The notes beneath the pieces are model-generated. The model was not told the DNA's origin. It was given only the letters and a program-made list of their open reading frames with translations, and ran no database searches. Positions 11,299 through 22,920 of a stretch of 64,000 nt of DNA are shown in pieces. Location: positions 1,026,698-1,090,697 of the forward strand of contig VWZX01005770.1 in assembly GCA_013399015.1 (NCBI GenBank), written 5' to 3'. Position numbers and translations under genes: made by a program. The DNA is from Galbula dea. Lineage: Eukaryota > Chordata > Aves > Piciformes > Galbulidae. Each line of letters starts with the position of its first letter. Position 1 is the stretch's first letter.

Positions 11299-12667
11299 TC
11301 CAGTTTCTATTGCTAGAAGATGACATAGTTAGATCCTCACTTAAAGAAATCCACTTATTTCTTGATTTTAGCCAATATGCTTGTGAATGTGAAAGACTCA
11401 CACCCAGTGGCAATTCTGATACATACTTATAACTGATGAGCTTGTATTAATATCTCATCAGAAATGGGTACTTGAACTGATGAAAATTAAGGTATAACTG
11501 CTAATTGCATTTTCCCCCTGTATTAGAAAACGTAGGTTCTGGTGTTATGCACTTAGAGGACACAGGATCCTGACATGATAAATAAAATTCATTTATGTCC
11601 AGGAGGATTCCTGAATAGGATGATGAAGAATATGGATTAGATGTATACATGATCTACAGCTTTCTTCATTCCTGCATGTTTACATTGTTTTGTGCTTCAC
11701 AGTGCTTATGGCAAGCCTGTGATTGGCTGCTCAGCCACACCAAGCTGAGGCAGAGCAAATGCCTGTGTGCATTACTGGTAGTCAATCCTTAGAAGGAAAC
11801 CTGAAGGCCATTTTGTTTGGGATTATGGTATGGGTATAGCATAAAATGCATTTAGTATTAATATCAGTATATCTACCTGTGTACACAAATAGGAAACGCT
11901 CTTTATTGAGCGGTGCTTTAAATAACTAAGAAGAAAATGCTCTCTGGTAAACACAAAATTAAGTATCTCAAATCACATTGTTCTGATTAAAAACAGATCA
12001 GTAATTATGGATTCCAGAATTCCTTTACATTCAGTAGAGCCAGTAGTATTGTGGCTTGGCATGGCACAGTAATTGTGTTTATCACATTAGTTCAAGGATT
12101 TCACTCTGACTACCTTTCAGCACTAGAGCCTGCAGAGCTCTAGTCAGAATACCTCCAAACTAGCTTACTTCAGCACAAACAGCACATCACAGGCTATGTG
12201 TTGTTTGGGTCTTATACAGAATGACTTAGAAAAGAACTCTTAGGAATCTTGAGAGTGCTGAAACTTTTTAGATGTGGTATGGAAATCCTTATAGTCATCT
12301 TTACTTACACAGGAAGCAGTAGACAAACTAGCAAGTAAAACACGGGGAATGCTGCCCAGCTAGGAATATGACTGAATATTTTGGTGGTCAGAAAATACCT
12401 GAAACACTGAGAATGAAACAGAAATTGGCAACAATTTATACTGTAAAAGCCAGTGCCAGGATGAAACAGTACTACACAAGCCACTGTGGGGAAGTAGCTG
12501 GTGACATATTGAACTCAGACTGTTCTCCACTGGATATTTATAGATAATTTCCCCTTTAGGCAATTATCAATTTCTAAGTGAGGAATTAATTAGAAAACCC
12601 CAGGGCTGACATAGTAGTCAGGGTTATGAAAACATAACAGTACCCTCATTCCTCACTTCCCTTCCAG
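11299..12667. other. unique sequence, no supported gene
   Basis: No repeat or coding segment recognised. It ends in the strong pyrimidine tract that introduces the candidate exon at 12668. Confidence 0.5.
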
Positions 12668-12854
12668 AGAATGAAGACAGGAAAACATGTATGATGAATG
12701 ACTTATGGGGCTACAAAAGTGACCCAGAGCAGATGAACAAGAAATGTGGGCAAATATTAGAACTCATCATAAAATCCTTTAATCAAGCAGAGAAATACCT
12801 GTCTAAAATCCACTCATTGGTAATGAAACTAGAAAAAGACAGGGTGGAAAGAAG
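12668..12854 (+). CDS. best candidate exon: 187 nt, coiled-coil-like, unknown gene
   Basis: The acceptor is good (CTCACTTCCCTTCCAG) and so is the donor (GGAAAGAAG|GTAGGA). Only one frame is open through all 187 nt: leading AG, 61 codons, trailing AG (phase 1 in, 2 out). It starts NEDRKTCMMNDLWGYKSDPE, has the hydrophobic run QILELIIKSF in the middle, and ends YLSKIHSLVMKLEKDRVER. Leu/Ile/Val residues recur with 3-4 spacing among Lys/Glu/Gln, as in an amphipathic helix or coiled coil. It is not a CR1 or LTR sequence. I do not recognise the protein. Phases agree with upstream candidates (7028, 8257, possibly 10611) and with 13283 downstream. Composition and splice sites make this the most convincing coding segment in the window, but expression and conservation are untested. 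Confidence 0.48.
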
Positions 12855-13282
12855 GTAGGATTTTGTTTTAGTGGGAACCATGTACTCACATGATTCATTT
12901 CAGGTTGTGCTTATTTCCAGTAGCTGAATTTGATTGTATTTCCAAAAGAGTAACTGGCTCAAACCACAAGTTCCAGAAGTTTAATTCAGGTATTAGCCAG
13001 CATCATTATAGCTGACAGACAGACTATTCACACATAATGGTGCTTTCTTCTTTCAAAATTCTGATTCATTTTCCTAGAAATAGGAAATTTCTATGCTATA
13101 TCTATGCCATTCCATTTGGAAGCCTTTAGAGTCTAATGACTCCAAACCAGAAAGAGCCTACTAGAGACAAAACTCCTGGGACTGAAATACCACTCCTTGT
13201 AGTAATTTCCATCCTTAGATTCCTGCCACGCTAACATTTATTGAGTGACTGTTAGCTACTTTACTATGCACGCTTTCTCCAG

Positions 13283-13317
13283 TATGAAGTCTCCAAAACA
13301 AGAAGAAAGAAAAGGAG
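13283..13317 (+). CDS. candidate exon following 12668, 35 nt, unknown gene
   Basis: The acceptor GCACGCTTTCTCCAG is strong. The leading T completes the AG from 12668-12854 (AG|T, serine), then MKSPKQEERKG, then a trailing G before GTGAAG. An alternative donor at 13329 (GAG|GTGATT) would extend it by three codons and end in phase 0. Charged and continuous in character with the previous candidate. Another frame is also open over this short length, so support rests on phase agreement. Confidence 0.25.
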
Positions 13318-13398
13318 GTGAAGCAGAGGTGATTCTCATGCCAGTGGTAGGTCCTTCCCATGGGACAACCTGATGTAACAGCACTATTGGTGTTGCAG

Positions 13399-13428
13399 GT
13401 GCCAGGTCATGGGAAAAACTGTATGGAG
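13399..13428 (+). CDS. weak candidate micro-exon, 30 nt
   Basis: The acceptor is GTGTTGCAG with a poor pyrimidine tract; the donor is excellent (ATGGAG|GTAAGAG). With two leading bases it reads ARSWEKLYG plus a trailing G (phase 1 to 1), compatible with 13283 and 15007. A phase-0 frame is open too. The implied upstream intron would be only 81 nt. Confidence 0.15.
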
Positions 13429-15006
13429 GTAAGAGTGGAGAACATCAAAGGAAAAATACTTTCCCAGATGCTCTGGAAAACACTGCTACAAGCAGCCTGG
13501 GTGAAAGGTTACAGAGCTGCAAGCAGCAAGCCCTTAGTATTACTAATGCCCAGAAACCAGAGTAACTAAGGGACTGTGGAATGCAAGACAACTACATTTT
13601 CTGTATTAGGATGGTGTTTTCAGATGTATACCAGAAATGTGCTTATTTTGAGCAGTTCTACCTCCTGCATGGAGGCCTGCTGTCCTCTCAGAGTAACACT
13701 GACCCTTCTACATTACCTTGAACGTTAAGAATACCTGGTTCAACTGTATGTTTTCCTGATAAGTTGCTAAGTGCCAGTAGGGCACATCAGTCCTTGATTA
13801 ACATTCTATCACAGATTCAAATCTCAAATGCTTAAGAACACTTCTCATCTAAGGACACTTTGCCTAGGCCACCCCTGTTGGTTAATGATGGCAGCTGAAA
13901 TGCAGTTATATAAAATTCTGACAACAGCCAAAACAAGGGTGTTGAAATGGGTTTCACTGTATTCCTCTTGATGCAGGGTTTATTTGTGAAAGGTCTTTTT
14001 CATTCCAGCTTTCACAAATATGACAAACAAGAGCAGATGTGATTTATTCCTGCAGAGGAACTAGTAACTCCTAGGTCCATGAAAAACAGGACAGAGACTT
14101 TGCACACCAATTTCCAAGTGCATAGGCACATCTATTTCGAACCAGAAGAGGGCAAATTTTTGCCTAAATCACCACCACCTACAGCCAAAAGATTATGTGA
14201 TGGAGCACTGAAGAAGAGTTTCATAGTGCCCATTCAATGTGCATTATGAGTGTAATGTCAAGTTTCCTCAAAAACAAATAGTTCAGATTTTCCTCAGTCT
14301 GTGAAAATATTCCTGAGGCAAGAACACTGTTTTCATTTTACATCTGATAATGAGATGACTCAAGGCAGCTGCTGTTTCTGTTTCTGTTGTCTTCACTTAC
14401 ACCATACACCTTCAGGTTGCTTTTTGGAATGAATGTGGCCTGCTCAGACCTTTTTATCCCATTACCCTTGAGATAGTTTTGAAGCGTAGACTAACAGACT
14501 TCCTTGCTTGTAGTTTAGTCTTTCATTTGCATTTCCATTAATTACAGTGAAAGAAGTTAATAGAAAAGAGCTAGCTCTGAAAGAGTTAATTTTTTTTTTG
14601 TGTGGACTTGTAGTGCACCTAATCAGTGGCTATGCTACAGCCTACTCCTAAATGTCTAAATGGTGTGGAGGCCAAAAAACACCAGTGAATGAAATACATG
14701 TTACCTGAGCAGCACTATCCCAATTCTGTTCAAGGACATGCTGTTTAGGGATCAAAACATCATTGGCCATCTGTAATTTATGGACAGCCAACAGCTTAGA
14801 GAAAAAGGAGAAAAGACTCTTAACTATACCATGCTTATACAGCAAATCTACTTTTTTTCAGGAAGTCTAAATCTTGCCTGCACAGTAGATGCCTGGGCAG
14901 TACAGTTATTTCTGCATTTGCTGTCTTGTCAATTAGTCTTTGATAGAAAATTTAGAAAGTATAGCCAGTCTCTTGCTTTCTCCTCTCTGTTCACATCTGG
15001 GATGAG
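13429..15006. other. unique sequence, no supported gene
   Basis: Strong acceptor-like tracts at about 14350-14415 and 14050 precede open frames, but no adequate donors follow. Nothing else recognised. Confidence 0.4.
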
Positions 15007-15108
15007 TAGCAGCTGCTTCCCAAAAGACAGTGAGGACTGTAATTCTTACTGCTCATGGAACAAGTGAGGAAGAGGACGGAGAAACAATTCCTCTGCCTTA
15101 CCAGCTTT
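15007..15108 (+). CDS. candidate exon, ~102 nt, unknown gene
   Basis: The donor is excellent (CAGCTTT|GTAAGTG). A pyrimidine tract (TCTTGCTTTCTCCTCTCTGT) lies about 20-40 nt upstream of several AGs (15006, 15009, 15012), so the exact start is uncertain by a few bases. Only one frame is open to the donor. It reads through AAASQ, KTVRTVILTAHGTSEEEDGE and ends PLPYQL with a trailing T (phase 1 to 1). The peptide mixes a hydrophobic strand-like stretch with an acidic turn. It is not in a known repeat; identity unknown. Confidence 0.32.
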
Positions 15109-18100
15109 GTAAGTGTGTGTGTAATGCCAGGCGTAGGAGGAAGCATGAGCTACAGAAACTAGTAGTTATCCACAGAAGCTAGAAAACACTGAGGAGGAAC
15201 TTGGACCTTCTAGCTTGTTCTGAAATGACTGCAGTACAAATTCATTTTCATGTGTTAAAAACCATCACAGATTACCAAAGTGAATGGCATGTGTTTTCCC
15301 AGAGCTGTATGTGGCCTGTAGTTGCCTGTCCTCTTTATACACTGCAAGCACTTGTACTCCACCAGCAGGTAAAACAGGGTCATAGAGAACAAGTATCTGA
15401 TGCTGTCAGAGTGGTAAGCCAGATCACTCATTTCAGTATACCTACGGTTTCTTCAGTAGGTATCCACTCCATATACTCATACCACAACTTCTACCTCAGG
15501 TTTGCTGAAGCAGGTTTACACCACAGGTTATTAAACACATATAGTTTTTGTATCACAGTGAATAACCAGAAACTGATAAGAAAGGTTTACCTGTCATAGA
15601 AATCTGGATAGTTGGTGCTAGATCCCGTCACCACATGTCAGAGAAAACGCTGGACTGAAAAAAGCCAGAGGCTAGACAAATAAAACTGCTAAACTGAGGG
15701 CCAAGAACACTACATATTTCAGTACACTTAGATGACAAAAAGTAGAAGAACTTAAGAAGCAGTGAAGAGTCTGCAATACTTACTACCATGATAATAATAA
15801 TGATAAAAAAAAGAAGGATTGTATTTCCAAGTCAGTTGACCTTGCTCACTGGGGACACCTAGAATAAAACTTCTACTGAAAAGAGGGTTATAAGCCTGAA
15901 CTTAGATTCTGTATGCAAGGCACACGGTGGCTGTGGGAAGTGAAGCTGTGTCTAAATATTTTATGCCATCTTTGTTTTCAAAGAACTTGTGCAGTAGAAA
16001 CATACCATCCAAACAAGAACTTCTCCAGGGAAACCAGAGTGGGAGGTATTGCAGCCACACTTGCCTTCTGTTTAGTCCTTATCTCTTCAGCAGCAGCTTA
16101 CAGGGAATTGCACCCTCTGACCCACAGAGCCTTTGCTAATACTTGGACTTTAGTGTCTGGAGAATACCAGCAGTGAAAGAACAGGCAGTGTGTGGAACAG
16201 GCACAAGATGAATGGTGCTCTAAAGCTGGCCCTGCTTCTGTATTGCAGTCACACTAAAGTTCTGCAGAGCTGTACGAGTGCCTGCAGAGATTGCTTTTTC
16301 ACAACACAAGGTCATGTGCTTGCAGATTTCCTACAAAGAAGGAACAACATAATTTTTACTTCTAGCTTTGACGAAATTATAAACAGATACTTCTGGCAAT
16401 ATAATTTTTTGGTTTGGCCTGTCTTCCTAAAAAACCATACCTCACATACTTGTACTGTCTGTCCAACTGACCACTCAGCTATTAGTTTCCTTCTGTTCTG
16501 TTTTATGCGTATTCACTAATTTGAGCCAAATTTGTCAGACTGCAACTGAATACAGAAGGCTCTAATGCTGTCCTGTGGTGGGAAGAGGAATTACAGCTTT
16601 TCCACCCCAAGGCAGCCACAACACAGGCTGCCACAGCCTCAGGCAGAGACAGGAATGCAGGAGTGCTCAGGGAACACGAAGGGAGTCAAATACATCCTTA
16701 TGGTGTGTTTAAGAGACACAACACATGGACCTGCAGGAAATCAACCTTCATTAGCTCTGTGGACTGTGGAACAACTTGCTCCTTCACACTTCACTGCGGC
16801 TTAACCTTACAGGTGAACACCTCTCTCCTTGCCTGGCCCAGAGGAGTGACTTGTCACCTGGAACTCTCTCCCCCCACTTTGTATTTTAGTCAGCCAATGT
16901 TGCCAGCACAAAAATGAAGTGTTCAGAGAGCACACCAAATGCATTCACTGCTTTTCCAATAATTGCTGACATACAGGGCATTAATAATTGGCTGGAAGGA
17001 GCTGATGGCCTGAGGCAGAGCTCCAGCAATCAATAATCCTTGGAACACCCTGTGCCAAGGTTATTTCTGCCCACAGAAGTGAAAGAGGGGGCAGGGAAAT
17101 GATTTATTTAGCCTATTCATAAAAACATTTACTTAGAGACATCTAAGCCCAAAGTAATTAAAACTGAAGTCATAATGTTAAAAATTAACATAATAAGATA
17201 CAACATTTGAAAATAAAAGCAAATCTTGCAAGTAAGTATGGCCAGTTACTGTCAGATAATGTAGTCCAAATAAAGAATGGGTAGAACAAGAGCAGATAAA
17301 CATGCAATGGAAGAGCCCTAACTATTATGAATAAGATTTCTCCACTTCTGAAACAGCATGCTGTATAGTCTAAAAATGGCCCTCAACAGACACTCATGAA
17401 GTCTGTTTTAGAAGTAATTTCACATCTGAACATTTGAAGCTGAGAAAGATGTTAATCAGGCAAAGTAGATGAATATCAGGTATCCTTAGTTAACCTCTAG
17501 AATTTCAGCAGATCCAACTCAGTGAAATTGAAAGTAGGACAGGTACTACATATAAAACACTAAAATATTTTAAGTTATTCACTTGGAACTATTTGCCTCT
17601 TATGGCGTTGCAGGATACTTGGAAGGCTGCAGCTGCTTCCAGGTAATACTAACACATCTTTCTCAGTGCTATGCATTTCTAATGGAAAACAAATTGCAGT
17701 ATATTCATAAATGGGAGGTATTCTTTGTTTTCTGACCATCCAAGAAAACATTAAGAGAGAATGTTAGGAGATAAGCTAACTGAAGTCTTTTGCCAGTACT
17801 TGCCTCTACAGACATCAGAAATATCAGAAACTGGTGACTGCTTGTTGTATTTGATCTCAGTTTCTCTTGTACTGTTTTTGAGAGGCATGTGTGCAGGGAC
17901 ACTGTACTGTCGCTGGAGACTTTGGGCACTATGACACCCATACACATGCAGATCTCTGTAGAGTTGTGCTAACTGTGAGCAGCAAGGCTGAAGTGTTAAG
18001 AATCAGATCTGCTGTGTTTTGGCTATAGGATCCTTTTCAAACTGTGTTTGGGGCCTGGAACTGCAGCCTCTGAAAACAAAAGCATCTCTCTGTGTTACTG

Positions 18101-18499
18101 ACTACAGAAAAGACATTTTCCCACCAGAGCTAGCCTCCGAGCAGAGTGTGGTGTTGCAGGAATTCACTTGCAGTTCTCCTCAGAGAATTCAGAAAATGCA
18201 TCACATGGCAGTTTAGTCTCCCTGCATAGGTTGTGTTCCTCTTAGAAGGTTATGGCTCTGCAGGGGAAAGATTCAGGAACATATGCTTACTGCTAGCACC
18301 AACACATACAAAACTGAGAGGAAGGAAGGAGCTTTGCTGGGCAAGGCGATGAAATTTCAACACAGCCATTTTACGCCTAGGATGGCACTTTCGATGAGCT
18401 CAGACCGTAGGGCAAATCACTTTATGATGATGAGCTATTTCAGTGAGCTGAAAGCTAATCTCAGTCAGCAATAAAATGACAGGATAGGACATATTAGAG
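15109..18499. other. mostly unique sequence; possible conserved regulatory block near 17.0 kb
   Basis: Open frames of up to 132 codons occur (15201-15599), but without recognisable domains or a good start context. Around 16940-17140 the sequence has clustered TAATAATT, CAATCAATAAT and an inverted CCTTGG/CCAAGG pair at 17038-17060, reminiscent of a conserved noncoding element. A 29-nt exon-like piece with good splice sites lies at 17614-17642. Confidence 0.4.
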
Positions 18500-19290
18500 C
18501 TCTGAGCAATCACCAATGGCATGAAATTTAATAAGGGCAAGTGCTAGATTCTGCACTTGTGGTGGGGCAACCCCAGACGTGTATAGACTGGGGAATGGGA
18601 GGCTGGAGACCTGCATTGCAGAAAGCGACCTGGGGGTCCTGGTTGATGGCGAACTGGATCTGAGTCAGCAGTGTACTCTGGCTGTGAGGAGGGCCAACTG
18701 TGTCCTGGGGTATGTTAAGAACACCACTGCCAGCCAGTCAAAGGAGGTGATTGTCCCGGTCTACTCTGCAGTGGTGCGGCTGCGCCTTGAGTACTGAGTG
18801 CTGTTTTGGGCACCACAGTATGGAAAGGTTGTTAAGCTATTAGCATCCAGAGGAGAGCTAAGAAGATACTGAAGGGTCTGGAGGGGAAGCCTTATGAAAA
18901 GTGGTTGAGGTCACTTGGTTTGTTCAGGCTGGAGAAGAGGAGACTGAGGGAAGACCTCATTGCTGTCTTCAACATCCTCATAAGGTGTTGCAGATGAGCA
19001 GGCACCAATGTCTTTACTCTTGCAGATAGCGATAGGACAGGAGGCAATGGCATGAAGTTGTGTCAGAGGAGATTTAGGTTAGGTATCAGGAAAAGGTTTT
19101 TCACCCAGATGGTGGCTGGGCTCTAGAACAACCTCCCCAGGGAGGTGGTCAAAGCACCAAACCTGACAGGCTTGGATATCACTCTCAGTCACATGGTGTG
19201 ACTCTGGGGGTGTTCTGCACAGAGTTAGGAGCTGGACTATATGATCCTTGTGAGTCTCTTACAGCTCAGGATATCCTATGATTCTATGAT
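18500..19290 (+). mobile_element. CR1 LINE, ORF2 C-terminal part and complete 3' end, + strand
   Basis: Carries the CR1 ORF2 tail in + orientation. One frame reads RLETCIAESDLGVLVDGELD and QSKEVIVPVYSAVVRLRLEY near 18600-18797, then stops at TGA where an in-frame copy would continue. The homology runs on through the GGAGAAGAGGAGACTGAGGG region and the 3' UTR. It ends in GGATATCCTATGATTCTATG AT, the CR1 terminus. Several indels and stops make it dead. Its 3' end faces the CR1 at 19361, about 70 nt away. Confidence 0.96.
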
Positions 19291-19360
19291 TAAGAAGGAA
19301 GTGGTAATTTATAAAAAACATGGAGGATTTTTGACAAAAGATGTGAGTCAAAGGGTAGAA

Positions 19361-19585
19361 AGAATCATAGAATCATAGAGTGGCTTGGGTTGGAAGGGAC
19401 CTTAAAGAGCATCTAGCTCCAACGCCCTTGCTGTGAGCAACAATGACACCCACCAACCCAGGCTGCCCAGGGCCACATCCAACCTGGCTTTGAACATAGC
19501 CAGGGATGGCGAAGCCACAACCTCTCTAGGAAACCTGTTCCAATTATTTATCCTCTGGGTAAAGAATTTCTTCCTAGCATCCAAA
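19361..19585 (-). mobile_element. CR1 LINE 3' end, minus strand
   Basis: Starts AGAATCATAGAATCATAGAG, then GGGTTGGAAGGGACCTTAAA and the ACACCCACCAACCCAGGCTG block. The minus frame reads RFPREVVASPSLAMFKARLD. Truncated at about 19585 after TTCTTCCTAGCATCCAA. Confidence 0.95.
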
Positions 19586-22500
19586 TGAAGTAATGAGGAT
19601 GAAAAAATGGAAAAGAAGAAGGACAAAGAAAGATGAGGGAATCTGAAAGGGCTGGGTTGAGAAGACCAAAAATAAGGACTAGAAAATCAATTGTAATAAA
19701 CAAGTAATAGGAAGTTAACTATAGAAACAGTTGAACTGAAGAGAGTGAAGGAGATGACCATGATAAGAAGGATCAGTGACAGAAGAGAAAGGTTAAAAAC
19801 TGAAGGGATAAGAAAGAATTTTAGGGAAAACACATTAGGAAAAAAGAGTTTTGTATGATTCAAACATGAAACTCTGCCTCCCTCCCCTGATACTCATAAG
19901 TTTATCACTGCTCATCTAAGGAAAAAAAGAAATCAAAACAATGAAAAAATAGGCTTTTTATTTATTTCTTTAAGGGGCAGAGGAGGTATTTTGCCTTAAG
20001 TTGAACCACCAAGGCAGGATGAGTTTCTTCTTAAAGCATCCTCAGGGCTCTTGTGCTGCACCATTTAGCAATGTTGTGCAACAGCTAATCCCACTTACTT
20101 CTCTCAAGGACATTTGATAGTGGAATTTTATACAAAGCAAGTTCATGCGGAGCCATAGCTATTTTGACTTTTCTCTTTTCCTACAAGACTTTCCTGGGGC
20201 AACATGTCATTTCCTTTTGGCTGTCCACCATCCTTATTTGGTTATCCTATCAATCTTGGAAAGACTGTCTACTAATGTTTATTTTGTGAAGTGAAAAGTT
20301 ACTTCTTAATTTCAATTCTTTCTCTTCATAGACTAATCATAATGTGTTTTGATGAAAACAGTATTTATACAAGTGAGGATTGGGCATATGTTGGTCTTCG
20401 ACACTTATCTTTCAATCTCAAATAATAATTTAATTATTGTACTTCATGCTCACAGTCCATGTTCCCATTTACTTAAGGTTAGTCCTCCTCTCTGACTTCA
20501 CACTTTGGACATCTCATCCAAAATGATTAAAAAAAAAGCAAGATCTGACCTTATGTATGATCTCCCAAAGGTGTATTTGTATTGTACCAGGAAAGATTAA
20601 CTGGCTGCTGCTGTCACTACTCTCACTATATCATGGTGATAACTTCCTAGCGATCAGATGCAGAACATATTCTGCCTGGGCTTACCCAAAGAATTTATAA
20701 ATACATTTTCATTCTACCTGAAACCAGGTTTAATCTGCATGCATTTAAAGCTCCTCTGTGGCTCTCCTTATCTGCTGGCTGGATTGTACTTGTAGGATTT
20801 CAGAGAACACACAACACTAAACTACAGTGGCACTGTTTGAACACTTCACGAGCAAGTGAATGTTGTAGGCAAAAAAATACTCAAGTTGTTAACAGCAACA
20901 GGCAGCAGAGAATTGAGTAAACGTGTTTGTGGAGTGAATAGCAGAAAAATGAACTTTCAATCTCTCAAGCAGAAGCACACCACTTACTGCAACTGTTATA
21001 GGCTAGTTGTAGATGTTGTTACTAGCTTGACTAGAGTGTGGTACATCCTGAATCCTCAAAAGAACAGAGAGGTATGAGAGAACCACTACTTAGGAGGCTG
21101 ATCACGTTATGCTTCTACACACAGACTGTTTAGATTGGGTGCCCAGAAAGAAGTGGTCTCAAAGAAGAAGTGGGCCTACAAAGAAAGTGAAGATCCTGGC
21201 TGGAGGAAATATTCTAGAAGTGAGGAAAGACCCTTTGAAGCAGGGAGAACATGGACACAAACGCTGGGAGATGCTGAAGGACCTTGGCTGATAACAAGTC
21301 AGACTGGTAACTCTGAGCAGCTGCACAGCACAAACTGACACAACTTTCTGCCTGATCTTCCTGAATATCCCTGCTGAGAATAGGGAAGTCCTAGGGAAAG
21401 CAGTAATGGGGAGGGAGTAAGATAATCAAGTACAGTAAAAGCTATAAACTTACACCAGTGTCCAGAGTTACTACTGGATGTGGTTTACTCTGCCTTCCTT
21501 ATGACAGGGAATAAGATGGATGCTCTTCATAATGTATTATTACATCTTATCAATCTTTAAAAACACAATTTCCTGCTAATTCTCAGAATGTTAGCAAACT
21601 TCCCATGAAGTACTCATTTGTAATATACCATAAATTATGCCTCCTGAACATCAAAAATAATGTAATAGCCTAAACTCTACAGCGCAGTTAAATTTATGGT
21701 CCTCTAAAGAGGACACAAATAGCTAGTGTAGAATAACTTTATCAGAGGTTTAAGCACAGTTGCATCTTCTTGTACTATTCCCTTTGCTTAACATTATAAA
21801 CTTGTACACAAAATTAAGTCCAGAAATTCTATTCAACTGCAGCTGTGTTCTTGTATCCCTCATAAAAGGGATTTAACTGTAAGTTAAATGTTACTTGTGA
21901 AATTACCCAGTCTCTCTCCACATCCTTATTCCTTTTCTAAAAAATACTCTAGATTCTGATTCTCAGTTAAGGAAATAGAATTACTACATAGAATACAATA
22001 GAATAGCAAGACAGTAACTCCAGTTAATGTTCTTGAAAAGTCGACACTGAAAACAGACTGGCTAGTTAAACCCAACCATTTTGTATACAATCTCTTATTC
22101 CAGTGAAAGACAGAAGTAATCAAAGAGGATATAATGATTTATTGATATAGTTGCAACATGGGATACTAGACAGGTTTCTGAGCTCTTGTTCTCAGTCCAG
22201 TTATGACTAACCAGATCAAGGTAAGGAAAAAAAAACCCCAAGAAATAAAAACCTAACAGGAGGTTCTCCAACCTCTGAGAGAGGAAAAATGCTTCTTGTG
22301 TTTAAAGAAAAACACCACATGGATTAGAGCAAAGAAGCTTTCTTCCACCTCTGCCATTCTAGACCCCTGCCACAATTAGAATGGCCAGATTTCAACAGTC
22401 TGTGAAGCTGTCAACTATAGATAGGACCTAATATCTGCAGAACACTTGAAGATATTTTTGATCTGTTGTACATGAATTGAGTTGAAAAAGATAAGCTGGC

Positions 22501-22673
22501 AGAGTGGAACACATTAGATTGTAAGTATGAGTTATGGAAAACACCTGATACTCCATATTCCCTTCCCCACTTAAACAAATTTCTCCCCACCAGCATTTTT
22601 TGGGTTCTACTGCAGTGCTATGTGTATTTCTGTATCTCAAGTTCCCTTTCCTCTTGTTTCTGCTGTACTGCAG
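19586..22673. other. unique sequence, no supported gene
   Basis: Purine-rich just after the CR1 (19600-19850). A frame at 20856-21077 ends at a fair donor (CAGAG|GTATGA) but has no pyrimidine tract upstream. A donor TCAAG|GTAAGG at 22221 follows a 20-25 nt exon-like piece that is too short to call. Confidence 0.45.
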
Positions 22674-22765
22674 AGCTCCGACACCCCTATCCTGGTTTTC
22701 ACACATCATCCTACATCATCTCATAAGAATTTGATGGGTGACATGATCACCTTCCCAGAACACTT
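22674..22765 (+). CDS. isolated candidate exon, 92 nt, unknown gene
   Basis: A very strong acceptor (TTCCTCTTGTTTCTGCTGTA then CTGCAG) and a good donor (CACTT|GTAAGG) bracket 92 nt with exactly one open frame. It reads SSDTPILVFTHHPTSSHKNL then MGDMITFPEH and two trailing bases (phase 0 in, 2 out). It lies outside recognised repeats. It does not join in phase to its nearest candidates without an intermediate exon, so it could be a pseudoexon. Confidence 0.27.
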
Positions 22766-22876
22766 GTAAGGCTGGCAGACCCTTTCCCAGAAGGCCATAA
22801 GATTAAGGCCAAAGCAGTATTTCAAGTACCGAGTGGAAAAAAAAATTAAACCCATAGGAAAGACAACACACACATT

Positions 22877-22920
22877 AGAGAAGGAAAAAAAAGAAAAGAG
22901 AGGAAAAAGGAGGAGGATAG
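22877..22920. repeat. purine-rich (GA/A) tract
   Basis: Continuous A/G-rich low-complexity stretch containing GGAAAAAAAAGAAAAGAGAG. Confidence 0.8.

Noticed and set aside
14048..14250. 64-codon open frame after TTATTCCTGCAG
   Set aside because: No adequate donor; only one of many acceptor-only coincidences.
15201..15599. 132-codon open frame, + strand
   Set aside because: No recognisable domain, no start context. About this length is expected by chance in 64 kb of AT-rich sequence.
15600..15675. Minus-strand segment with good acceptor and donor (GACAG|GTAAAC)
   Set aside because: All three frames contain stops, so it cannot be a coding exon.
21109..21338. Two overlapping + strand frames rich in Lys/Glu
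   Set aside because: Purine-rich DNA opens both frames; no splice or start evidence favours either.
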